Positions 45,227 to 55,483 of a DNA stretch of 64,000 bases are shown one piece after another. The position numbers were made by a program, and so were the translations under genes. The stretch is taken from NCBI RefSeq assembly GCF_004348445.1, contig NZ_SMKV01000006.1, forward strand, positions 1-64,000, written 5' to 3'. Positions within the stretch are counted from its first letter, which is position 1. Every line of letters begins with the position of its first letter. The notes under the pieces are model-generated. The model made no database searches, was not told the DNA's origin, and saw nothing but the letters and a program-made list of their open reading frames with translations. This DNA is from Saccharopolyspora aridisoli. GTDB taxonomy: Bacteria > Actinomycetota > Actinomycetes > Mycobacteriales > Pseudonocardiaceae.

Positions 45227-46404
45227 CGCTCCCCCAACTCGAACTCCGCCCGCACCGTCGTGCCCGCACCGGGCTCGCTGCGCACCACGAACCGCCCTCC
45301 GATCTGCCGCATCCGCTCGGCCATCCCGACCAGGCCGTACCCACCGCGCGCGGTGAGGTCATCGGCGGTCCCCGGGCCGTCGTCCGTCACGATCACGGTA
45401 AGCCGCTGCGGTTCCCAGACCAGGAAGATCCGGCACCTCACCTCCGGTCCGACGTGCTTGAGCGCGTTGGTGACCGACTCCTGGACCACCCGGTACACCG
45501 CGTGCCGCTCTGCGGTTCCCAGATCGTGCCTGGTCCCGGAGCTGCGCAGCTCCACGTCGGCCCCGGCCTGGCGAAAGGAACCGACCAGCGAGTCGAGATC
45601 CCGCTCCTGTTCCCCACTCACCGGGTCGTCACCCGAACGCAGGACTCCGAGCATCCCGCGCATTTCCTGCATCGCGTCGCGGCCGACGTCCAGCGCGGTC
45701 GAGAGCATCTCCCGCGCGCGTGCGGGATCGCGGTCGAACAGCACGCGCGCGGTGTCGGCCTGGGTGAGCACGACCGCCAGCGAGTGCGCCGCCACGTCGT
45801 GGATCTCGCGGGCGATCAACCGGCGCTCCTCAGCGATCGCCGCGCGCACCTGCTCCTGCCGCAGCTGCTCGGCGCGTTCGGCGTTCTCCTCCAGCGCGCG
45901 CACGTAGGACACCCGGATCCGCCGGTACCGCCCGAGCGCCCACGCCGAGAGCACCGAGGCGACCGCGACGGCCCCGAGCACGACAGGCGGAGCCCCTGCG
46001 CCCGGGAAGCTCACCACCATCCGGGCCACCACCAGCGCCGAGCCGATCAGCCCGCAGGCCACGGGCAGCACCTGGTGGTCGGTGTAGGCGATCACCGAGT
46101 ACAGGAGCACGGGGTAGATCGCGGTGAACGGCAGCAGCACGGGCGGAACGCCACCGGGCAGGTCCGGCAAGGCGACCAGCGCGAGCATGCAGGCGCTGGC
46201 CACCGGCAACGCCGCGAAGGGCCGGATCCTGCGCAGCGCCACGCACACCGCGAGGCCGATCAGCGCGATCACCGAGACGATCCACAGCCACGGTGCCGCA
46301 CCCCGCAGCGCGCTCAACGACGCGCCGGCGGCGAGGACGAGCACGAGCACGGCCGCGACGCCGTCGAGCGCCAGCCGCTGGTCGGGCCGCCACGAGGTGA
46401 GCAT
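45223..46404 (-). CDS. HisKA_3-type sensor histidine kinase
   Basis: This 393-residue NarX/DesK-like kinase has an N-terminal region with about five to six TM helices and almost no extracytoplasmic domain. A coiled coil (ALEENAERAEQLRQEQVRAAIAEE) leads to the HisKA_3 box ERRLIAREIHDVAAHSLAVV (phospho-His202) and an HATPase (ESVTNALKHV, DDGPGTA, GYGLVGMAERM). Kinases of this shape often sense membrane state or envelope-active compounds. ATG at 46404 is used; an in-frame GTG overlapping the P450 stop at 46449 is an alternative. Confidence 0.92.
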   Translation of the reverse strand: MLTSWRPDQRLALDGVAAVLVLVLAAGASLSALRGAAPWLWIVSVIALIGLAVCVALRRIRPFAALPVASACMLALVALPDLPGGVPPVLLPFTAIYPVLLYSVIAYTDHQVLPVACGLIGSALVVARMVVSFPGAGAPPVVLGAVAVASVLSAWALGRYRRIRVSYVRALEENAERAEQLRQEQVRAAIAEERRLIAREIHDVAAHSLAVVLTQADTARVLFDRDPARAREMLSTALDVGRDAMQEMRGMLGVLRSGDDPVSGEQERDLDSLVGSFRQAGADVELRSSGTRHDLGTAERHAVYRVVQESVTNALKHVGPEVRCRIFLVWEPQRLTVIVTDDGPGTADDLTARGGYGLVGMAERMRQIGGRFVVRSEPGAGTTVRAEFELGER

Positions 46405-46441
46405 CAGCCCACCGTAGGCGCGTGGCGACGAGCCCCACCTC

Positions 46442-46459
46442 CTCCTCACGGATGAGGAG
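46442..46459. promoter_or_regulatory. inverted repeat upstream of the kinase gene
   Basis: CTCCTCA (46442-46448), CGGA and TGAGGAG (46453-46459) form a 7-bp-arm inverted repeat that also covers the last codons of the upstream P450. It resembles the palindrome at 44521. Purine-rich Shine-Dalgarno-like chance is a competing explanation. Confidence 0.35.
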
Positions 46460-47693
46460 CCGGGCGAACCGGGAGCGCGCGGAGCCCGTGGATGAGGCTG
46501 GAGTTCCGGCGGCCGAGCTCCTCCGGCGACGTGGCCAGCGTCAGGTCCGGGAAGTGCGCGACCAGACCGCGCAGCGCGATCTGCGCCTCCACCCGGGCCA
46601 GCGGGGCACCGAGGCAGAAGTGGATGCCGTGCCCGAAGGCCAGGTGCCCCTGGGTGTCCCGGGAGATGTCGAACGAGTCGGCGTCCGGGAAGCGCTCCGG
46701 ATCGCGGTTCGCGGCGGCCAGGCCCGCCCAGACGAATTCGCCTGCGGGGATCTCGGTTCCGCCGATCGTGATCGGCTCGGTGGTGAAGCGGAACGTGGTG
46801 TGCATGAGCGGGCCGTCGAAGCGCAGCACCTCCTCCACCGCGCCGTCCACCAGGTCCGGGTTCGCGCGCAGCGCGGCGAGCTGGCCCGGGTTGGTCAGCA
46901 GCGCCAGGACGCCGTTGCCGATCAGGTTCACCGTCGTCTCGTGACCGGCCACCAGCAGCAGGAACACCATCGAGATCAGCTCGGGCTCGCTGAGCCGGTC
47001 CTCGTCCTCGGACACCTCGATCAGCGCCGTGAGCAGGTCGTCGCCGGGGTTGTCCCGCTTGGCGGCGAGCAGCTCGGTCAGGTACTTCGACATCTCGCCG
47101 GCGGCCTGCGCCGATGCCTCGGCGTCGAGGTCGTCGAGCAGCTGGTTGGTCCAGAGCCGGAAGTCGTCGCGGCGGCTCTCGTCGACGCCCAGCAGCTCGC
47201 ATATCACCCGGATCGGCAGCGGGAACGCGAACGCGTCCAAGATGTCCACTTCGACCTCACCGGCCATCGCGGTCAGCAGTTCCTCGCTGATCTGCTCGAT
47301 CCGCGGCCGCAGCGACTCGATCCGGCGGGCGGTGAACGCCTTGACCACCAGCTTCCGCAGCCGCGTGTGGTCCGGCGGATCCATGTTGAGCATGTGCATG
47401 TCGAACCCGCCGCCGGCGAACTCGCCGTCTTCCGACCCCGACGGGTCCGGCTGCTCAGCGCCGGGCGCGAAGCGGTCCATGATCAGCCGGAAGGTGGTCT
47501 GCGCGTCCTTGCCCAGCCGAGGATCGGCCAGCAGCGCGCGGGCGTCGTCGTACCGGGTCACCACCCAGACCGGCAGACCGCTCTCGTTGACCAGCCGGTG
47601 CACCGGTCCGGCGGCCCGCAGCTCCGCGTAGCGGCGGTGCAGGTCCTGCGCGAACCCGGCGTCGAAGGCGATCGGGTCGGTGTGCGCCGTCAT
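46446..47693 (-). CDS. cytochrome P450 (bacterial class I), downstream copy
   Basis: This 415-residue soluble P450 of the CYP105/107-like bacterial type has DPPDHTRLRKLV (C helix), the I-helix oxygen-binding AGHETT (about 249-254), ExxR in EEVLR (288-291), and the heme loop FGHGIHFCLG with Cys360. ATG at 47693 has GGGGG at about 5 nt. It is a close paralogue of the next P450 upstream: DPPDHTRLRKLVVKAFTA, RVICELLGVDESRRDDFR and ISMVFLLLVAGHETTVNL are identical. No ferredoxin or ferredoxin reductase is adjacent. The substrate is unknown. Confidence 0.95.
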   Translation of the reverse strand: MTAHTDPIAFDAGFAQDLHRRYAELRAAGPVHRLVNESGLPVWVVTRYDDARALLADPRLGKDAQTTFRLIMDRFAPGAEQPDPSGSEDGEFAGGGFDMHMLNMDPPDHTRLRKLVVKAFTARRIESLRPRIEQISEELLTAMAGEVEVDILDAFAFPLPIRVICELLGVDESRRDDFRLWTNQLLDDLDAEASAQAAGEMSKYLTELLAAKRDNPGDDLLTALIEVSEDEDRLSEPELISMVFLLLVAGHETTVNLIGNGVLALLTNPGQLAALRANPDLVDGAVEEVLRFDGPLMHTTFRFTTEPITIGGTEIPAGEFVWAGLAAANRDPERFPDADSFDISRDTQGHLAFGHGIHFCLGAPLARVEAQIALRGLVAHFPDLTLATSPEELGRRNSSLIHGLRALPVRPAPHP

Positions 47694-47963
47694 GGAATCC
47701 CCCATCCGCGAGTTGTGGCGTGTTCCTGAACCGCGTGCGAGCGCGCGGCCGAGCCGTGAAGGCCGTCTGAGCAGCTTGCGCCGCCACGACTTCCGGCACG
47801 TCTTCGGCGAGTGCGCCGCGTGCTGGCGCACATCGAGGGGCCCACCGAACCAGGAGGTGTCTGAGGTCTCGCCACCCGCACGGTCACGCAGGACGAGTAC
47901 AGGAACAGGCTCCGCGTTCCAGTAAACCGCGCGCGCACCGCCGCTCGCCGGGCAAACGGGAAA
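47694..47963. other. spacer between the two P450 genes
   Basis: The 270-bp spacer shows no credible gene, hairpin or repeat. It is long enough for a separate promoter for the downstream P450, but no clear hexamers were identified. Confidence 0.3.
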
Positions 47964-49181
47964 CTACGCCAGCCGGACCGGCAGCCGCTGCAAGCCGTGG
48001 ATGAGCGTGGAGAACCGCCATTCGACGTCGTCGAGATCCCCGGCGGCGCTCAGCCCGGGGAAGCGCTCGGCGAGCTGGCGCAGCGCGATCTGCGCCTCCA
48101 TGCGGGCGAGCTGGGCGCCCAGGCAGAAGTGGATGCCGTGCCCGAACGACAGGTGCCCGTGCGGGTCGCGGCCGATGTCGAAGCGCTCCGGCTCTGGGAA
48201 CTTCCCCGGGTCGTGGTTGGCCGAGGCCAGGCCCACCCACACGATCTCGCCGGCCGGGATCTCCACATCACCGATCACCACGGCTTCGGTGGTGTGCCGG
48301 AAGGTCCCGTGCATCACCGGGCCGTCGAAGCGCAGCACCTCCTCCACCGCGCCGGTCACCAGGCTCGTGTCGGCGACCAGCGCCGCCCACTGGTCGGGGT
48401 TGCGCAGCAGCGCCAGCACACCGTTGCCGATCAGGTTTACCGTCGTCTCGTGGCCTGCCACCAGCAGCAGGAACACCATCGAGATCAGCTCGCCCTCGCT
48501 GAGCCGGTCCTCGTCCTCCGACACCTCGATCAGCGCGGTCAGCAGGTCATCGGCCGGGCTCTGGCGCTTGGCGGCGACGAGCTCGGCCAAGTAGGCGGCC
48601 ATCGCCGCCCCGGCCTGCGACCGCGATGCGTCATCGGAGGCGTCCAGCAGGGTGTTGGTCCACTGCCGGAAGTCGTCGCGGCGGCTCTCGTCCACGCCCA
48701 GCAGCTCGCAGATCACCCGGATCGGCAGCGGGAACGCCAGGGCGTCGAGCAGTTCGACCTCGGTGGACCCGGCCATCGCGTCCAGCAGTTCGGCGGCGAT
48801 CTCCTCCACGCGAGGCCGCAGCGACTCGATCCGGCGGGCGGTGAAGGCCTTGACCACCAGCTTGCGCAACCGCGTGTGGTCCGGCGGGTCCAGGTTGAGC
48901 ATCTGCTCGCTGAGGTCGTCGCTGTTGAAGGGACGACCGGTGCCGCCGGCCTTGGCCAGGATGACCTCGCGACTGCGGCGGAAGTCCTTGGCCAGCCGCG
49001 AATCCGTCAGCGCCGCCTTGACGTCGTCATGCCGCGTGATCGTCCAGACCGGCAGGCCGTGCGGGGTGATCATGCGCTGGACCGGTGTGGCGGAGCGGAT
49101 TTCGCCGTAGCGGTCGTACAGGTTCGAGACGAATCCGCTGTCGAACGGCACGGCGTCGAGGTGCGCCTCAGTGGTGGGCAT
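47964..49181 (-). CDS. cytochrome P450 (bacterial class I), upstream copy
   Basis: This 405-residue P450 has the same landmarks as its neighbour: DPPDHTRLRKLV, AGHETT, EEVLRFDGPVMHGTFRHTTE and FGHGIHFCLGAQLARMEAQIAL with the heme Cys. ATG at 49181 has GAAGG about 6-8 nt upstream, so the longer frame to 49229 is rejected. The most divergent part relative to its paralogue is about residues 60-100 (the B-C loop, substrate recognition). This suggests duplication followed by change in substrate recognition. Confidence 0.95.
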   Translation of the reverse strand: MPTTEAHLDAVPFDSGFVSNLYDRYGEIRSATPVQRMITPHGLPVWTITRHDDVKAALTDSRLAKDFRRSREVILAKAGGTGRPFNSDDLSEQMLNLDPPDHTRLRKLVVKAFTARRIESLRPRVEEIAAELLDAMAGSTEVELLDALAFPLPIRVICELLGVDESRRDDFRQWTNTLLDASDDASRSQAGAAMAAYLAELVAAKRQSPADDLLTALIEVSEDEDRLSEGELISMVFLLLVAGHETTVNLIGNGVLALLRNPDQWAALVADTSLVTGAVEEVLRFDGPVMHGTFRHTTEAVVIGDVEIPAGEIVWVGLASANHDPGKFPEPERFDIGRDPHGHLSFGHGIHFCLGAQLARMEAQIALRQLAERFPGLSAAGDLDDVEWRFSTLIHGLQRLPVRLA

Positions 49182-49286
49182 GGAGTTTCCTTCGGGTAGG
49201 CGGGCAGAACCCTCAATTCCAGTGAACACCGTTCACCACGGCTTGTCACACCGGGCTGAGGGCCCTCTCAGCGCAAACCCGACGAA

Positions 49287-52200
49287 TCACGCCACTTCGA
49301 AGCAACCCGCCCCCAGCAGCCCCTTGAGCTCGCCCTGCAAACCGTTCTCCGTCGACACGAAGAAGTCGCTCGACAGCGCCAGCCGCGTCGTCCCGCGCGG
49401 GCCCTGCAGCTTCAGGTGCACCGGAGTCGTGCCGGAATGCGCCTGCAGAGTCCGCTTGAGCTCGTTGACCAGCGACTGGTCCACCCTGCCCACCGGCACC
49501 TTGATCACGAACGCCGAGTCGCCGCCCTGATCGGTCTCGGCCGCCGAGATGTCCACCGGGACCGCGTCCGAGGCGAAGACGCTGATCGTGCCCTCGCGCT
49601 CGTTGATGCGGCCCTTGACCGCCAGCGCGGTGTCCTCCACCAGGCAGTCGGCGAACATCTCGTAGGACTTCGGGAAGAACAGCACCTCGACCGAGGCGTC
49701 CAGGTCTTCCAGCGTCACGATCGCCCACGGGTGGCCGTTCTTATTGATGCGGCGCTGGATCCCCGAGATCATCCCGGCGATCTTGATCTGCTCCTTGCCG
49801 CCGCTCGACTCCCGCTCGCCGCCGACGAGCTCGGCGATCCCGGTGTCCTGGTACGGCGCCAACAACCGCTGCGCGCCGTCGAGCGGGTGCGCCGAGACGT
49901 AGAGGCCCAGCATCTCGCGCTCGTAGGCCAGCAGCTGCTTGCGCGGCCACTCCTCGGCGGTGAACTGCAGGTGCGCCAGCGGCGATGCTTCGGCGCTGGC
50001 GTCGGATTCGTCCGCGCCGAACAGGTCGAACTGACCCATCGCCTGCTGCCGCTTGAGCCCGATCACGGCGTCCACCGCGGCCTCGTGGTGCTGCGACAGC
50101 GACATCCGGGTGTGCTGCAACGAGTCGAACGCCCCCGCTTTGATCAGCGATTCGATGACCCGCTTGTTGCACGCAACGATCTCCGACTTGTCCAGGAAGT
50201 CGGTGAACGAGGTGTAGCGCCCCTGCTCCTCGCGGCTCTTGACGATCGAGGCCACCACGTTCGAACCGACGTTGCGGATCGCGCTCATGCCGAAGCGGAT
50301 GTTGCCGGAGACGGCCGCGAAGGTCTCCTTCGACTCGTTGACGTCCGGGGACAGCACCTGCACGCCCATCCGGCGGCATTCCGCCAGGTAGACGGCCATC
50401 TTGTCCTTGTTGTCACCGTTGGATGTCAGCAGCCCGGCCATGTACTCGGCCGGGTAGTTGGCCTTGAGGTAAGCCGTCCAGTACGCCACCAGGGCGTAAC
50501 CGGCCGCGTGCGACTTGTTGAACGCGTAACCGGCGAACGGCAGGACCGTCGCCCACAGCTTGTCGATGGCCTCGTCGGAGAAGCCCTGGTCTCGCATGCC
50601 GGCCTGGAAGCCCTCGAACTCCTGGTCCAGGACCTCCTTCTTCTTCTTGCCCATCGCGCGACGCAGGATGTCCGCTCGACCGAGGCTGTACCCGGCGACT
50701 CGCTGCGCGATCGCCATGATCTGCTCCTGGTAGACGATTAGGCCGTAGGTCTCGGCCAGGATGTCCTTGAGCGGCTCGTCGAGCTCCGGGTGGATGGGCT
50801 CGACCGGCTTCTTGCCGTTCTTGCGGTCGGCGTAGTCCAGGTGCGCGTTGACCTCCATCGGGCCCGGCCGGTACAGCGCGTTCGCCGCCACCACGTCGCC
50901 GAACTCGGTGGGTTGCATGCGCTTGAGCAGCTCACGCATACCGCCACCTTCGAGCTGGAACACTCCCAGGCTCTCGCCGCGCGCCAGCAGCTCGTAGGTC
51001 TTGGCGTCGTCCAGCGCGAGCTTGGAGAGGTCGATCTCCAGGTCGTGGTTCTCCTTCACCATCTCCAGCGCGTCACCGAGGATGGTGAGGTTGGACAGGC
51101 CGAGGAAGTCCATCTTCAGCAGGCCGATGGCCTCGCACGACGGGTAGTCCCAGCCGGTGATGATCGAACCGTCGTCGCGCGCCCACAGCGGCACCGTGCC
51201 CATCAGCGGATGCGAGGACAGGATCACCGCGCATGCGTGCACACCGGCGTTGCGGATCAGGCCCTCCAGCCCGCGCGCGGTGTCGAAGATCTGCGACACC
51301 GATGGGTCGGTCTCGATCAGCGCGCGGACCTCGGCGGCCTCGGTGTAGCGCTCGTGCTGCGGGTCGACGATGCCCGACAGCGGGATGTCCTTGGCCGCGA
51401 TCGGCGGCGGCAGCGCCTTGGAGATCTTGTCGGCGATCGCGAAGCCCGGCTGACCGTGGTGGACGCGGGCGGCGTCCTTGATCGCCGCCTTCGTCTTGAT
51501 CTTGCCGAAGGTGATGACCTGGGCGACCTTGTCCCGGCCGTACTTGTTGATCGCGTACTGCAGCACCTCGTCGCGACGGCGGTCGTCGAAGTCGAGGTCG
51601 ATGTCGGGCGGGGAGTCGCGCTCCGGGTTCAGGAACCGCTCGAAGATCAGGCCGTGTTCCAGCGGGTCCAGGTTGGTGATGTGCAAGATGTAGGCCAGCA
51701 GCGATCCCGCGGCCGAACCACGGCCCGGTCCGACGTGGATGCCCTGCGACTTCGCCCACCGGGTCAGGTCACCGACCACCAGGAAGTACGCGCAGTAGCC
51801 CTTGGTGTCCAAGACGTCGAGCTCGTTCTTGATCCGGTCCAGGCACTCCTGGCTCGCGCCGTCCGGGTAGCGGGTCGGCAGGTACTGCTCGACCTCGGCC
51901 TCCAGCAGCTCCCGCTCGGACTTGCCGCTGCCGTCGGTCACGCGCGGCATCCGGTCCTCGAAGGACCAGACGTCCTCGTAGGACTCCACCATCTCGGCGA
52001 CAAGCAGCGTGTTGTCCGCCGCGCCCGGGACCTCGGCGTCCCAGTACTCGCGCATCTCCTCGGCGGACTTGAGGTAGTAGCCGTCGCCGTCGAACTTGAA
52101 CCGGCTGTCGTCGGACAGCGTCTTGCCCGACTGCACGCACAGCAGCGCGCCGTGCGAATCGGCCTGGTCAACGGTCACGTAGTGGCTGTCGTTGGTGGCC

Positions 52201-52871
52201 AGCGGCTTGAGGTCGAGCTCCTTGGCGATCTTCAACAGGCCCTCGCGCACGGACCGCTCGATCGGCAGCCCGTGGTCCATCAGCTCCAGGAAGAAGTTGT
52301 CCTCGCCGAAGATGTCCCGGTAGTCGGCAGCGGCCTGCAACGCATGGTCGTACTGCCGCAGGCGCAACCGCGTCTGCACCTCGCCGGACGGGCACCCCGT
52401 GGTCGCGATGATCCCCTCGGAGTGCTCGCTGATCAGCTCCCGGTCCATGCGCGGCTTGCGGTACATGCCCTCGAAGCTCGCGCGGCTGGACAGCGTGAAC
52501 AGGTTGCGCAGGCCAGTGGCGTTGCGGGCGAACATGGTCATGTGCGTGTAAGCACCCGCGCCCGAGACGTCACCGCCCTCGCCGAACTCGTCGGTGCCAC
52601 GCTGCTTGGCCTCACCCCAGAACACCGGTTTCTTGTGGAATCGGTTGTGCGGCGCCAGGTATGCCTCGATGCCGATGATCGGCTTGATGCCGGTCTTGCG
52701 CGCCTGCTGGTAGAACTCGTCCGCGCCGAACATGTTGCCGTGGTCGGTCATCGCGACCGCCGGCATCCCGAGCCGCTGCGCCTCCGCGAACAGCGCACCC
52801 ACCTTCGCCGCACCGTCGAGCATGGAGTACTCGGTGTGCACGTGGAGGTGGACGAAGGGGTCGGCAGACAC
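49287..52871 (-). CDS. dnaE: DNA polymerase III alpha subunit
   Basis: This is the replicative polymerase of 1194 residues, the length of actinobacterial DnaE1. The N-terminal PHP domain begins [18 protein letters not shown] with metal-binding HLH. The catalytic carboxylates are in [17 protein letters not shown], followed by [23 protein letters not shown], the helix-hairpin-helix region, the OB fold ([17 protein letters not shown]) and a C-terminal tau-binding region. GTG at 52871 has AAGGAGG at about 8 nt, so the upstream frame to 52970 is rejected. It stands alone on the minus strand. Confidence 0.97.
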   Translation of the reverse strand: MSADPFVHLHVHTEYSMLDGAAKVGALFAEAQRLGMPAVAMTDHGNMFGADEFYQQARKTGIKPIIGIEAYLAPHNRFHKKPVFWGEAKQRGTDEFGEGGDVSGAGAYTHMTMFARNATGLRNLFTLSSRASFEGMYRKPRMDRELISEHSEGIIATTGCPSGEVQTRLRLRQYDHALQAAADYRDIFGEDNFFLELMDHGLPIERSVREGLLKIAKELDLKPLATNDSHYVTVDQADSHGALLCVQSGKTLSDDSRFKFDGDGYYLKSAEEMREYWDAEVPGAADNTLLVAEMVESYEDVWSFEDRMPRVTDGSGKSERELLEAEVEQYLPTRYPDGASQECLDRIKNELDVLDTKGYCAYFLVVGDLTRWAKSQGIHVGPGRGSAAGSLLAYILHITNLDPLEHGLIFERFLNPERDSPPDIDLDFDDRRRDEVLQYAINKYGRDKVAQVITFGKIKTKAAIKDAARVHHGQPGFAIADKISKALPPPIAAKDIPLSGIVDPQHERYTEAAEVRALIETDPSVSQIFDTARGLEGLIRNAGVHACAVILSSHPLMGTVPLWARDDGSIITGWDYPSCEAIGLLKMDFLGLSNLTILGDALEMVKENHDLEIDLSKLALDDAKTYELLARGESLGVFQLEGGGMRELLKRMQPTEFGDVVAANALYRPGPMEVNAHLDYADRKNGKKPVEPIHPELDEPLKDILAETYGLIVYQEQIMAIAQRVAGYSLGRADILRRAMGKKKKEVLDQEFEGFQAGMRDQGFSDEAIDKLWATVLPFAGYAFNKSHAAGYALVAYWTAYLKANYPAEYMAGLLTSNGDNKDKMAVYLAECRRMGVQVLSPDVNESKETFAAVSGNIRFGMSAIRNVGSNVVASIVKSREEQGRYTSFTDFLDKSEIVACNKRVIESLIKAGAFDSLQHTRMSLSQHHEAAVDAVIGLKRQQAMGQFDLFGADESDASAEASPLAHLQFTAEEWPRKQLLAYEREMLGLYVSAHPLDGAQRLLAPYQDTGIAELVGGERESSGGKEQIKIAGMISGIQRRINKNGHPWAIVTLEDLDASVEVLFFPKSYEMFADCLVEDTALAVKGRINEREGTISVFASDAVPVDISAAETDQGGDSAFVIKVPVGRVDQSLVNELKRTLQAHSGTTPVHLKLQGPRGTTRLALSSDFFVSTENGLQGELKGLLGAGCFEVA

Positions 52872-53068
52872 GGAGAAGTCCTCCTTCGCGGCGGGATTGA
52901 AGAGCTGCCAGCCTAACTCCGGGCACCGACGCCACCCGCCGGTTCCCCCTGGCGTTGCGCGGAGTCCCACGCGCCCGCGTGTCGCAGATCATGCGCAGGT
53001 CGGCGTCGGTGTCGCGGAACGCGTGCCTCACCACCACGCGCCTGCCCGAACGGGTAGCGTGGGACGAC

Positions 53069-53956
53069 GTGACTGGCCCTGATCCCGTGGATGTGCGCCT
53101 GCTGAGCGTCGTGGCAGAGATGGGCCGAGCGACGGTCCCGGACATAGCCGGTCGGCTCGGCATGGACGTGCGCGACGTCGCCGCGCGACTCGCCGCGCTG
53201 TCCACCACCGGGCTACCCCTGATCGTCGGTGTCGAATGCGACCAGCAAGGAATCCGCAACGCCGTCGCCGCAGCTCAGCAGTGGGCGGCGCAGAACGCGG
53301 CCAGCGGTCCGCACCCGGTGGCACCCGGGCAGCACACCGGGTCGCACCCGATGTCCGGGCCGTACCAGGTGTCCGGTCCGCACCAGGTGTCCGGTCCGCA
53401 CCCGATGTCCGGGCCACATCAGGTGCTCCACCCGCAGCAGCCGGTCGCGCCGACGCCGCCGATGAGCACGTGGGGTCCTCCCGGCTCGGCCGCGTGGGCG
53501 CGCGGCGATCAGCCGGCCGCTCCGACACCGGCCCCGACCGGCAAGGTCGGCACCAAGCTGGACGTCCACGGGATGTCCGGCGAGCAGATCAGCATCCAGC
53601 TCATCGAGGTCGTCGACCCGGCGGACTTCCTGTTCACCGCGGCCGGGTACGAGCTCCAGCCCGGTGAACGCTCCGTCGTGGTGCACACCGAACTGACCAA
53701 CAACGGCCAGGTGCCGTTCGCATCGCTGCCCGACATGTACCTGGAACTGGTCACCAAGGACGGTTCTGCGGTAGCCAAGGCCCCGGTGTCGATGTCGTCG
53801 CGCACACCGCACCGGATGGGCGTGCAGCCCGGCGAAACAGCCGGTGGTCACACGGTTTACGTGCTCCCGGAGTCCACAGAGCTCTCGGCGGTCCGCTGGA
53901 CCCCGCAACCGGGCGACCACCAGCGCACCCTGATCTGGGACATCACCGACCTATAG
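53069..53956 (+). CDS. HTH plus Ig-like domain protein with SGPHQV repeats
   Basis: This 295-residue protein has an N-terminal AsnC-like winged helix (VDVRLLSVVAEMGRATVPDIAGRLGMDVRDVAARLAALSTTGLP). A low-complexity middle carries four tandem SGP(H/Y)(Q/P)(V/M) hexapeptides (about 100-125). A C-terminal beta-sandwich, DUF4352-like domain (AGYELQPGERSVVVHTELTNNG through TVYVLPE) follows. No signal peptide or TM is evident, so an Ig-like domain attached to an HTH is odd. GTG at 53069 is chosen; it is divergent from dnaE. Confidence 0.75.
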   Translation: MTGPDPVDVRLLSVVAEMGRATVPDIAGRLGMDVRDVAARLAALSTTGLPLIVGVECDQQGIRNAVAAAQQWAAQNAASGPHPVAPGQHTGSHPMSGPYQVSGPHQVSGPHPMSGPHQVLHPQQPVAPTPPMSTWGPPGSAAWARGDQPAAPTPAPTGKVGTKLDVHGMSGEQISIQLIEVVDPADFLFTAAGYELQPGERSVVVHTELTNNGQVPFASLPDMYLELVTKDGSAVAKAPVSMSSRTPHRMGVQPGETAGGHTVYVLPESTELSAVRWTPQPGDHQRTLIWDITDL

Positions 53957-54060
53957 GGGCCGTGCGGGAAGTGCGCCGCCGCCGTCCCAGGTCCCCAGAG
54001 GGCCGCTCCCTTCGGATTCGCGCTACCCGCCCCGCCGAGCGAAGCGAGTGCGAAGGGTCA

Positions 54061-54345
54061 TCAGGTGTCGCGGCGGAAGAAGTCCAGCGGGTTGCGCCTG
54101 GACTTCTCGGGACGCTGCTTGCTGCGGTACTGCAGCGTCGGCCAATCGCGGGCGTCGTTCTTGGGGAGTTCGGGCTCGGGCTCGCCGATGACCGAGGGCG
54201 TGGCCGGGCCGACGTCCTGGGCGCTGATCACCTCGCCGAGGCTGTTCAACCCCTCCGGCGGAGTGTCGAGGTCCGCCTGCGGATCGATCACCGGCATGCC
54301 GCGTGGCGGGGTCGGTGTGTCCGATCCCTGGAATTCCTGAGCCAT
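54061..54345 (-). CDS. small hydrophilic protein of unknown function
   Basis: This 94-residue, Pro/Asp-rich, probably disordered protein (MAQEFQGSDTPTPPRGMPVI...) ends in a basic tail (RSKQRPEKSRRNPLDFFRRDT). ATG at 54345 has GGGGG about 4-6 nt upstream; the frame extends to 54402. No domain is recognised. The basic, aromatic C terminus could bind membrane or nucleic acid, but that is speculation. A short spacer (53957-54060) before it holds nothing notable. Confidence 0.6.
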   Translation of the reverse strand: MAQEFQGSDTPTPPRGMPVIDPQADLDTPPEGLNSLGEVISAQDVGPATPSVIGEPEPELPKNDARDWPTLQYRSKQRPEKSRRNPLDFFRRDT

Positions 54346-54439
54346 CGGACCCCCTTCGTCGCGCGATCCGATCACCACGTTACCCGGTCCACGAGCTTCC
54401 ATGCGGCGGAGCCGCTGTTCCCGGTGCGGATTTCAACTC

Positions 54440-54540
54440 GCACCGCCGCGGTCCTTCAGCGGCTTCGTGGCGATACCGCCGTGCATTGGACACGCATCAG
54501 GGGCGGAGCGCGGAGACCACGCAGCCGCTCGGGTTCCGCC
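54440..54540. repeat. dispersed intergenic element, diverged copy
   Basis: GCACCGCCGCGGTCCTTCAGCGGC, then ACCGCCGTGCATTGGACACGCAT, then CAGCCGCTCGGGTTCCGCC keep the order of blocks seen at 22219 and 24562 (arm, GCCGTGTA-like loop, CCGCTCAGGTTCCGC arm), with many changes. It lies in the 208-bp gap upstream of rluD's stop and the small 54061 gene. Confidence 0.55.
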
Positions 54541-54553
54541 CCCTCGACAGTTC

Positions 54554-55483
54554 CTAGCCGTCCTGATCGCGCAACTCGTCGAGTGCGTTCTGCAAGTCTT
54601 CCGGGTACTCGCTCTCGAACTGCACCCAGCCGCCCGAGGGGTGCTCGAAGGACAGGCTCCGGGCGTGCAGCCACTGCCGGGTGATGGCCAGCCGCCGGGC
54701 CAGCACCGGGTCGGCGCCGTAGGTGAGGTCGCCGACGCAGGGGTGCTTGATCGCCGAGAAGTGCACCCGGATCTGGTGGGTGCGGCCGGTTTCCAGCTTG
54801 ACGTCGATCAGCGAGGCGGCGCGGAACGCCTCCACCGTCTGGTAGTGGGTGATGCTCGGCTTGCCGCCGGTGACCACCGCGAACTTGTAGTCGTGCCGGG
54901 GGTGGCGGTCGATCGGGGCGTCGATGGTGCCCCGGCTCGGATCGGGAAGGCCCTGCACGACCGCGTGGTAGCGCTTCTCGACGGTGCGCTCCTTGAAGGC
55001 GCGCTTGAGCACCGTGTAGGCGTGCTCGCTCTTGGCCACCACCATCACGCCGGTCGTTCCCGCGTCGAGGCGGTGCACCACGCCCTGGCGCTCCGCAGCA
55101 CCCGAGGTGGCGATCTGGACGCCCGCCGCGGCCAGGCCGCCGACGACGGTCGGGCCCTCCCAGCCGGGGCTGGGGTGCACGGCGACGCCGATCGGCTTGT
55201 CGATCACGACGATGTCGTCGTCCTGGTGCAGGATCTTCATGCCCTCGACCGGCACGGCCACCACCTGCAGCGGCTGCTCGGCGGCCGGCAGGGTGATCTC
55301 CAGCTGAGAGCCGGCCATCAGCCGGTCGGACTTGCCCGCCGGGCTGCCGTCGACCAGCACGTCACCGGCTTCGGCGAGTCCGGCCGCGGCGCTGCGGGAC
55401 AGGCCGAGCAGCTTGGACAGGCCGGCGTCGATCCGCATGCCTTCCAAGCCCTCCGGCACGGGGAGGTTTCGGAGTTCGCTCAC
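54554..55483 (-). CDS. rluD: 23S rRNA pseudouridine synthase, RluD type
   Basis: This 309-residue enzyme has an S4 RNA-binding domain (about 16-70) and a catalytic domain with the motif [17 protein letters not shown] (catalytic Asp140), [11 protein letters not shown] and [20 protein letters not shown]. It should isomerise uridines in helix 69 of 23S rRNA; assignment to RluD rather than RluC is by the S4-plus-catalytic layout and its place after lspA, the common actinobacterial order. GTG at 55483 overlaps the lspA stop as GTGA. Confidence 0.92.
   Translation of the reverse strand: MSELRNLPVPEGLEGMRIDAGLSKLLGLSRSAAAGLAEAGDVLVDGSPAGKSDRLMAGSQLEITLPAAEQPLQVVAVPVEGMKILHQDDDIVVIDKPIGVAVHPSPGWEGPTVVGGLAAAGVQIATSGAAERQGVVHRLDAGTTGVMVVAKSEHAYTVLKRAFKERTVEKRYHAVVQGLPDPSRGTIDAPIDRHPRHDYKFAVVTGGKPSITHYQTVEAFRAASLIDVKLETGRTHQIRVHFSAIKHPCVGDLTYGADPVLARRLAITRQWLHARSLSFEHPSGGWVQFESEYPEDLQNALDELRDQDG

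Noticed and set aside
46404..47202. Longer histidine kinase frame reaching into the P450 gene
   Set aside because: The upstream residues are the shadow of the P450 coding sequence, and the TM region begins just after the ATG at 46404.
50790..52916. 708-aa plus-strand frame opposite dnaE
   Set aside because: It is antisense to the catalytic region of DnaE and has no recognisable domain.
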